A DNA stretch of 64,000 nt from Taeniopygia guttata (lineage: Eukaryota > Chordata > Aves > Passeriformes > Estrildidae). The translations under genes were made by a program, and so were the position numbers. A model generated the notes under the pieces. That model worked only from the letters and a program-made list of their open reading frames with translations, ran no database searches and was not told the DNA's origin. The DNA is taken from positions 63,261,014-63,325,013 of the forward strand of contig NC_133063.1 of assembly GCF_048771995.1 (NCBI RefSeq), written 5' to 3'. Positions 33,401-42,400 of the stretch are shown piece by piece (position 1 is the stretch's first letter; each line of letters starts with the position of its first letter).

Positions 33401-36400
33401 TGCCCCCAGAGAGCCACTCCCAAGTCCTTCCTCTGTTGGCTGCTCGGGTTTCCCCATCCCCCTATATCTGGCTCCTCTGGGCAGGGACACCCTCTCTTGC
33501 TCTGGATGTCCTTCGGGTTTGGATGTGGCCTGGGATCTCTCCAGGCCCTCATTAAATTTCGGAACTAATCCTGAGGAGGAGCGCCTCTTTCTCTTGCTTG
33601 TTGGACCAGCTTGTCTTTGAACTCACGAGGGAGCTTCTCAAAGCCCCCCAGGATCCAAGGAGAAGTTCCCTCCCTCTGCCCGACTCGCCCCATTGCCCAG
33701 CTGGATGGGGTGCACTGGGGACTGATCACCCGTGGATTTGAGGGTGACACGCAGCACAGAAATTCCAGCTATGGTTGCAGTGCTGCCCAGCCCAGGGGGA
33801 CAGTCACTGCCCTGCTCCTGCTGCCCCATTGCTGCTGACACAGGCCAGGATGCCCTTGGCCTTCTTGGCCACCTGGTCAGGTCCTGGCCCACTTTCAGCT
33901 GCTTTTGACCGGCACCCCTGGGTCCTTTTGGCCCACACAGCGTCCCGGCCACAAAGTTGCCCATTGGACTAAAAATACAGCATCCACCATTTCAAAATGT
34001 CCTTCCTCTTCTGAGCAACACAAGACTGCAGTCATGGACTTGCAGCTTCACCTCCCCCCGGCCCCGCCTCCAGGCTGCAATGCACTTTTCAAAGCTGCAG
34101 ACTACACCAAAAAATGCATCCACAGAACCTTGCTTTTTGCCTCACAAGAGGGCTTCACAATTATAAACTTAGTTTCTTTGGCCAGGTCTTGTCCCCCACA
34201 GATTCATGGACAATACACTCGTCTACTTGCAGCTTATCAAAAGTCACAAGACAGCTGAGCCGCACACTTTGTAGAACTGAATAAATACTCAAGAAACTGC
34301 AGACCCATTTCACCAGCCAAACACGTATTTCCCCAAAGGGAAAGCAAACAAACCAAGCCCTGAGACCTCCAGCACTACCTTGTGCTCCCTTGGCCATGGG
34401 CCTGCAGAAGCCCAAGAGACAGAGCTTCACTGAGTTGAGCAGCCAGACCCTCATCCTGAGGCAACAGGCTTTGGTGCCGAAACATGACAGGTCCAAGGCC
34501 AATTTCTAGCTGGAGGTCACTGCCTGCAGGAAATCGCTGGGTCCTGGCAGGACTCCAGCACTCAGCATCCTCGGCCAGCAACAGCAAGACCTGACTGGTC
34601 AGAAACTTCAGCTCTGCCTTGCACTAAACACAGCACCACCCACAACAGGCACTTACTGGCTCAGAAGATTCAGGCTCAGGTGTGACCACTGATGGAGCCT
34701 CGCGGTCATACTTCTCAATTTTTTCCTCTTCGGCTTCACCAGGAGGAGAGGGAGCCAGGGCAGACACTGTTGTTTCCTCTGTCATCTGTGGCAAGAGAGA
34801 AGCATGAGGGACAGGCTGTTGCCTATCATTTATAACTTCCTATATTCTCACATCTACCACCATTTCTTCCAAGGAAAATTGGGAAACTCCAATTGCAATG
34901 GGATTCCAATGCGCTCTCATGGTATTAAAATTTGTTAATCCACCTGTACTGCAAATTGCTCTGAAATAAATATTCCAGCCTCCCTTCTATCAGGTAGCAA
35001 TGATCTCTTTGTAACTGACTTTTTGAATTTTGAAAGCTCTGAAACGCAAAAGCGAAACTTGCAGCTCTGCCTTGCACTAACGACAGCACCACCCACAAGT
35101 GGCACTTACTGGCTCAGAAGATTCAGGCTCTGCTGTGACCCCTGATGGAGCCTCACGGTCATACTGCTCAATTTGGTCCTCTTTGTATTCTTCTCTAGGA
35201 GCAGAGGTGGCTGGGGCAGACAGTGACGCTGGTTTTGTGCTCTGGGGCAAGAGAGAAACATGAGGGACAAGCCGTTACCTCCTTCCTTCTCACATCTACC
35301 ACCATATCATCCAAGGAGAAAGCATAAAAATTCAGAGTAAAAGGATTCTAAGCAACACAGATCAAATGAAAACGGGCCAATTCAACAGAACTGTATATGG
35401 ATATGAAGCTGATATTCTTCCCTGGTTGCCATCAGCAAGCAATGTTGTATCTGTGTCGCTATAGGACACAAGAAAGCACAACGCGAGCTAACTGCTACTT
35501 TGCAAGGCAAAAGAGAAAGTTTATTTTCTGACTCTAACTTTTATACTTCTCCAAAGGTGACAGTGGATTGGAGAGTGAATGGGCCACCTCTCCAAAGATA
35601 TTGCACAAAGCACTAGTACATCAAGTTTCTCCACCCCCATGGAGGAATGCAAAACAACACGTTATTTACAGAAACTGTGTGGGAAAGTTTCCCAATAGAA
35701 TGTAAACTCAGAAGGCTTTAGAAAACTCAAGAATCAGGACGACATATCTGCAAGACAGAGCTTTTAGCTTGTGAGAGCTCGGAAATGGAAAAGTAAGAAA
35801 GAGACATCTATGCCTTTGCTATTGCTGCTGCAGACATGGAAACCTACAACTGGATCAGAATCTCATCCAGTGCTGGAAAAGAGCAGGAAACATTGTGAAG
35901 AAGCATCTGTGCTTGTTGGAAAATGAGAAAATCAACAGGGCTTTTCCTCTACTAAACCAGCAAAACAAAAATGCAACAAACAATAGGCAGGGAGTCTCTC
36001 CGACACCAGCGTCGAAAGCACTGGGATGCAGTGAGGGTATGTTTGGCAGGGAATTGGCACTTGTGGTGAGCAGTGTCATGTACGGATCTATGGAAGTGTG
36101 CCTGAAGATCTCTCAACAGCCTCCCATTGTCCAGGCTGAAACACCCTGAGAACCTCCTCCTTGGCCTTGCGCTCCACACCCTTCCCCAGCTCCCGTGTCC
36201 TTCTCTGCACATGCTCCAGCCCCTCAAGGACTTTCTGCTTCAGAGGGGCCCACAAGTGTTTACGAATATAAAAGGGTAAAAACCTTTCTAAAGTGTAAGA
36301 AGTCTTTAGAATGTAGACATACTTTTGAGAAATGTTGGGAAATTTTAAAATAATAAGCACAATCAGGATCATAAAATCAGGATCTAAATCATTAACAAAA

Positions 36401-39400
36401 ATTTGAAAATTTATAAAGCTGAGACCAAGAGTTGCAATAGTAACAAACTACTAAGGAACCAAGCTGAGACTTCTTTGAGCAGAAAGCCCAGAACTGTGTC
36501 TAGAAACCAAGATAGATTTCTCTCAGAGCTCAGTTGCTGCAACAATAATCTGCCTAGTTCAGAACATGATGTAGCAACGTCTGATTAGAAAAAGATAGGG
36601 CAATATCTTTTGGAAAAAAAAGAGATTTTAAGTTTTTAAATGAAGAAATTTTAGCCATGCCAGTCTCTTATGGGAGGGATAATAGTAGGCCTATGTATTA
36701 ATCACTCTCACATTATAACATCGAAGAGTGAAATCAAAGTTTGAAGGAAAGCAGAATTAACTCTCTTTATTTTAATTATGTGTTTTTTTACTCTTATGAA
36801 CTCATGCCAACTTATTGTCGCGTTGTGGCAAGTCTGATTTTAACTAATTCACAATTTATGTTATGAGAACTCCAGCAGAAGATACCTATTAAGGTTTTAT
36901 GGGAAAAATATGTTAGTAGTACATATGAAAAATTTTCAGAAGCTAAGTTGTCTAGCAAACTGCCATATGATAAACCAGAAACACAAACTTTGTTCCTAGG
37001 TCATTGTTGAGAGATATTAAACAAGCTGCAAGAAAAACTTTAATTTCAGTCAAATCAACAAGTACTCCTCTTAAAGCATATTTGACCATGACACAAAGAA
37101 CAAATGAATCATATGGTACATTTTTAGATAAGTTAATACAAGCTATGGAAAGACAATGCCCTGATAAAGCAGCTCATTCTTATATTCTCCAAAACCTAGC
37201 ATTTGTAAATGCGAATGATGATTGCAAAAAAATTATTTCTACATTACCCAAACAGCCTCCAACTGTTATTCAAATGCTTTCAGCTTACAGTAAAATTAGC
37301 ACTCTACAGTATCTTGCTACAGTACAATCTCATGATTCACTAAGAAACAAATTTTAAAAACCAATTGAAGAACAGACAAAACTTTTTGAAAAAACTCTTG
37401 CTGCTGTTCAATGAACCTTTACTAAAAAGTCCTGCTTCAGATGTGAGAAGCCTAGTCATGTGATAAAGAATTACCCTGATCCAATAAGAAAATCTGAAGT
37501 ACCTTCTGTTTGTCCTCAATATCAAAAAGGGAAATATTATGCAAAAAATTGTCATTCTAAATTTGATATAGATAGTAATCCCCTACCGTTAAACTCCAAG
37601 CAAAGCGCGACCCATCGCGTGGTGAAACAAGTAATAGCAACCCAGAATCCAGGGAATTTTCCCCCTTAGCCTTCACTAGGGGACCTCAAAGCCAAACACA
37701 ATATCTACCTTTACCACCAGTACCACAAGACGTTCCTTCCTATTACCTCCAAGGACAAAACTGGAGTTAGCAAACTCAAAATTAATATGGTTTTTGAAAA
37801 ATTTCTGTTATGAATGTATACCTACAGGTCTGATTAACAAATCACAACAAAGACAAGAATTTTTAATTATTATAGAGAAAGACAACAATACAAGTCTTAG
37901 ACTATTAATTTTTCCAGTTATCATTTCAGTAAACTGCAATGAAGAGCTAATAGTTTTAGCTCTTCCCCTTAAAGCCCCAACAGTAATTCAACCTTAGAAA
38001 CCTCTTGCTTTTACAATTGCTTTACCTATAGACATAATCAAACAAAATGTATCTCAACAAAATGCTTTGTTAACCAATCAAACGGTGTACCAAGTTGATC
38101 CAGATGTGTTTTCTACTCTAATGCTACATGTCTTCTAAGTAGAACATACTTAGAAGTATGTTCTAAACCAACCAGAACTGACTTGTGGCCTAACTCATCG
38201 TGGTAGAACAATTATGTTACAGGCATACCAGATACGGTGCAGATGTCTCAGTAATTTCTCTCCTGTTTTAGCCCATAACTAACACCTAAGATCACCTATG
38301 AGAACACTCACAAGGATCAGAAGAACTACTGTTTGTTTAGAAAGTGAATCCATGATTACTATTACAAGTCTTGAAAGGAAGACAGCTGCTGTACGTCCCT
38401 CTCTATCAATAATTCCTAGAAACTGGCCTCTCGTCATCATCGATATAAAAGACTGTTTCTTCAACATACCACTTCATCCTGAAGATGCCCCAAGATTTGC
38501 CTTCTCAGTTCCAGTCATCAAGCAAAGAAAGCCAATGCAAAGATATCACTAGAAATCTTTACCACAAGGGATGAAGAATTCTCTAACAATTTAACAATAT
38601 TTTGTCACACAAGTACCGTGTACAGCTTGACAGAAGCATCCACAGTCCACGATTCTACACTACATAGATGATCTACTCATTGCAGCACCAACACAGACAA
38701 AGATAAAACAAACTTGTGACAGCGCTGTTACTGAGATCCAAAAGACTGAACTAGAATTTCTACATCTAAGATACAAGAAATCCCACCCTAAAAATATCTA
38801 AGATAGAAGATAACAAAACAAACAATTTCACCCCAAAAGATACAACTTCAAGTCAACATCAACACTTTGCAAGATTTACAGCAACTTTTAAGAGAAATTA
38901 ACAAGATGAAACCTATTTTGAAAATTACCAACGATGAACTTGCTCCGCTTTTTGATCTACTGAGAGAAAACTTTGACATTAAATCTCCCAAGATTTTAAC
39001 ACCTGAAGCTCAACTCAGCATAACAAGTCACAAAAACTTTCCAAAGAAGACAAGCCCATCATTATGCTCCAAAGAAACCTTTCTTCCTGACTGCTTTGAG
39101 ACAGAAGCTACAACTTTATAGCCTCATTTTCCAATGAGATCCATCTGAGAAAAATCCATTATTAATAGCAGAATAAGTTTTTCTTCCCTACAAGTCTCCA
39201 AAAACAGTTTCTACAACCCTAGAGATAATAACACAAATTGTAATTAAGGTCAAAGCAAGACTATTAACCTTAACAGGCAAAGACTTTACAGTTCTATATT
39301 TACCTTTAAATACAGATTATTTAGATTAGACATTACAAAATTCAGATGATTTAGAAAATGCATTGTTAAGTTTTTCAGGTGTTTGTTCCATTCATTATCC

Positions 39401-42400
39401 AAGTCACAAATTATTACAAACAAAATTGAGTTTCAAAAAAAGCCCTTGCTAAGTGAAGGGCCTTTAAGTAATACAACGCTCTTCACTAATAAGTCAAGAA
39501 AAACACATAAATCAGTAACTGTATAGTTAAATCAAACAACAAAAAATTAGAAATCGAATATTCCAATAGTAGAAAGTTCTCCTCAAGTAGTTAAACTAGC
39601 TGCTGTTGTTAAAGCTTTTCAGCTATTTTCAAAGCCTTTCAATTTAATTACAGATTCTACCTATGTTACTAATGTAAGTAAAAAAATAGTTTTAAAAAAT
39701 ATTAGTAATAATAATTTATATTGCTAGCTTTCATGTCTTCATAAAATTTTACAACACAGAACTAACCTATATTTTATTTCTCATATTAAAGCTCATTCAT
39801 CTTTACCAAGATGTTTAGCAAAAAGAAATACAAGAACAAATAAATGGACCATAGTTATCTCAAACACATTACCAAACATTTTTGAGTACACAAAATTGAG
39901 TCATACCTTTTTTCATCAAAATACACAAGCACTTGTACACTTGTTTCGTATCTCTAAATCCCAAGCTAAAGCTATCATTACAGTTACCCTGATTGTCAGC
40001 TTGTGCAAACCCCTGTTTCTACAACAACTCTTAATCCACAAAGTTTATAAAATCTACAATTATAACAAACATCACTAAATACCCTTCTTTTGAGATATTT
40101 AAAAATATTCAGGTTTCAGTAGATTCACTATCAAGTACAGATTTTACCTCTATCCACACAAGAGAACAAGTAATCGTACCTATCAACATTTTTTACAAAC
40201 ATTTACTTCATTACGTGTACCCCAGGAAATGAAAAAAAACAATAGCTCCACATAATTATCTCAAAAAGTAGCAACATTCCTAATAAATTAAAATGTTCAT
40301 CACACCTTTAGTATTCCCCACTCCCCCACAAATCAAACAACTGTTAAAAAGACACATCACACATTAAAACACATTTAGATCAACAGAAGAGGGGAGCAGA
40401 AGTAATACCACAGATAAAATTAAGTAAAGCTTTATGTGTTAAAAATTTTTTAAACAGTTCTTTTGCAGAACCAGATCCACCAACTTTTAAGCATTTTACA
40501 AATAAGACACAAACAAAACTAAAAAAAAAAATCCTCCTGTTTTAATAAAAAGCCTTGAAACAATTTTCCTTTCCAATTAATAACTTAAAGCAAAGAGTAT
40601 ACTTGTATTTCTACAAGTACTGGAAAAGCAAAGTGAATTCCAATAAAGAATGTCAAACCATACAACACACCAAAACACACTAACAAACCCAAAAGTCAAA
40701 GAGCAAACACACAAACGTAAGCTAAACAGAGACTACAAGTCACGCCTAATGTTCCTATGTCACCTGTAGAATCTGCAAACTTCAATTTAATGATAATGAT
40801 AAATGTGTAAAGAGCTTGTTCCGTTGAGCTCTTTTAACAAAAACATAAAAAAGAAGGATTTATTATTATCATTAGATTCTAAAAAATTAACATTCTAAAC
40901 TCTCCAAAAAATGCAGTTTAAAAGTTAAAATATATAGAAAATTCTTTTAACAAAGAGTAACTCAACAAAAATAATATGAAAGAAAATCAGTTCACTTTAT
41001 GTTTTCTAACTTTGCTTACTTTTTATAACGCAAATTTTCCTATACAAAACCAAAACCAAATGTCTAAGTCACATTAACCAAAGCTACAAGATCAGATACC
41101 AAATGTATGTCTCATTCAAATCCAAAAAAGCCTTTTTCAATCTGGTTAGTTAGTGTACCACTAAAAAATTAGCCAATACCTATATAACACGATCCTTTAA
41201 CAAAAAAGTGACTTAATAACAAACCAAGTGAAATTACTAATAGAAACAATCCCACAAGGGATTAAAGTCTCTAGAACAAACAACTCCTCAAAACAAGTTC
41301 AGAACCCCAAGAATTAAAGATCCTTAGTTCCTGAACAATAAATTTCTGTGTCACATTTTCAAGAAACAATTAGCAAAAATATAATTCTCCAAAATATAAT
41401 GTTATTCACTCTTACTATGAATATAAAAATTTACGTTTTTAGTGCAATTACTCATACACTGTAGATAAAAATCTAAAATTAACCAATATCCACAGAAATT
41501 ACCAAAATGTTATTAGTTCATTTGTAGAACTAAAACATAGCAAAACATTCCATCATACCCTAAAGACAAACCATGTAACATTAGCACACTCACTGTAATA
41601 ACACCCAGTACTAAAACAGTTTCAAAAAAGACAAGAAAAAAGATCTATTAATATATACCCAAAAGATTACAATAGTAATTTCAGTCTGTTAAAAAAAAAC
41701 CACAAAATATTTCAACAAGCTTTTTTTTACCTACAATTGCTTCAGAAACAACATTAAGACAAATAGATAAGATTAAATATTAACTAAACAAACAAACTAA
41801 TACCACATCCAGTGCACTCAGTAACATGCGAACTGACGTCAGCAGTGTCCAACAAACTCCAAAATCAAACAACCATTAATTTCCTTTTCTAACACATAAA
41901 CAGAGTTGTAAAGAATTCAAAAGAATGTGTTACATAAATTTGTCTAATCATTCTAAATCCATTCACAAAAACATACAAAAACTTAACATCTACAATTAAA
42001 AATAAAGAAACATAGTTAAACAATTGATTCAGTAAGTAGAGCTTAACTCCTTAATCAAAACAACTTTACAAGTTAAGTAAAATCTTGTTATTATAATATT
42101 AATATTAATTCCTTATTCACTTCATTATTCACAACAAATTACAAACTCATCAAAAAAGTTTTTATTGTCCAAAAGAAAAATACAAAAGAAAAATTACAAA
42201 CAATGCACAAAACCTCACCAAAACTAATTAAAGTCACTCACAAATTAAACCTTGAAATTGAGACCTTAAAAATGCCAAAATTTATCAGAACCTAATACAG
42301 ATACTAAACCTTACTTTACCCAACATTAATAATGCTTTAACTTAAAATTATGGAGCTTAAAACAAAGTACCTTCATATAAAAAGTTTATACATTTTTTCC

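Noticed and set aside
33015-33555. Proline/serine-rich plus-strand frame in kinase intron
   Set aside because: C-rich composition explains the open frame; it lies in an insertion within CR1-like sequence and has no splice support.
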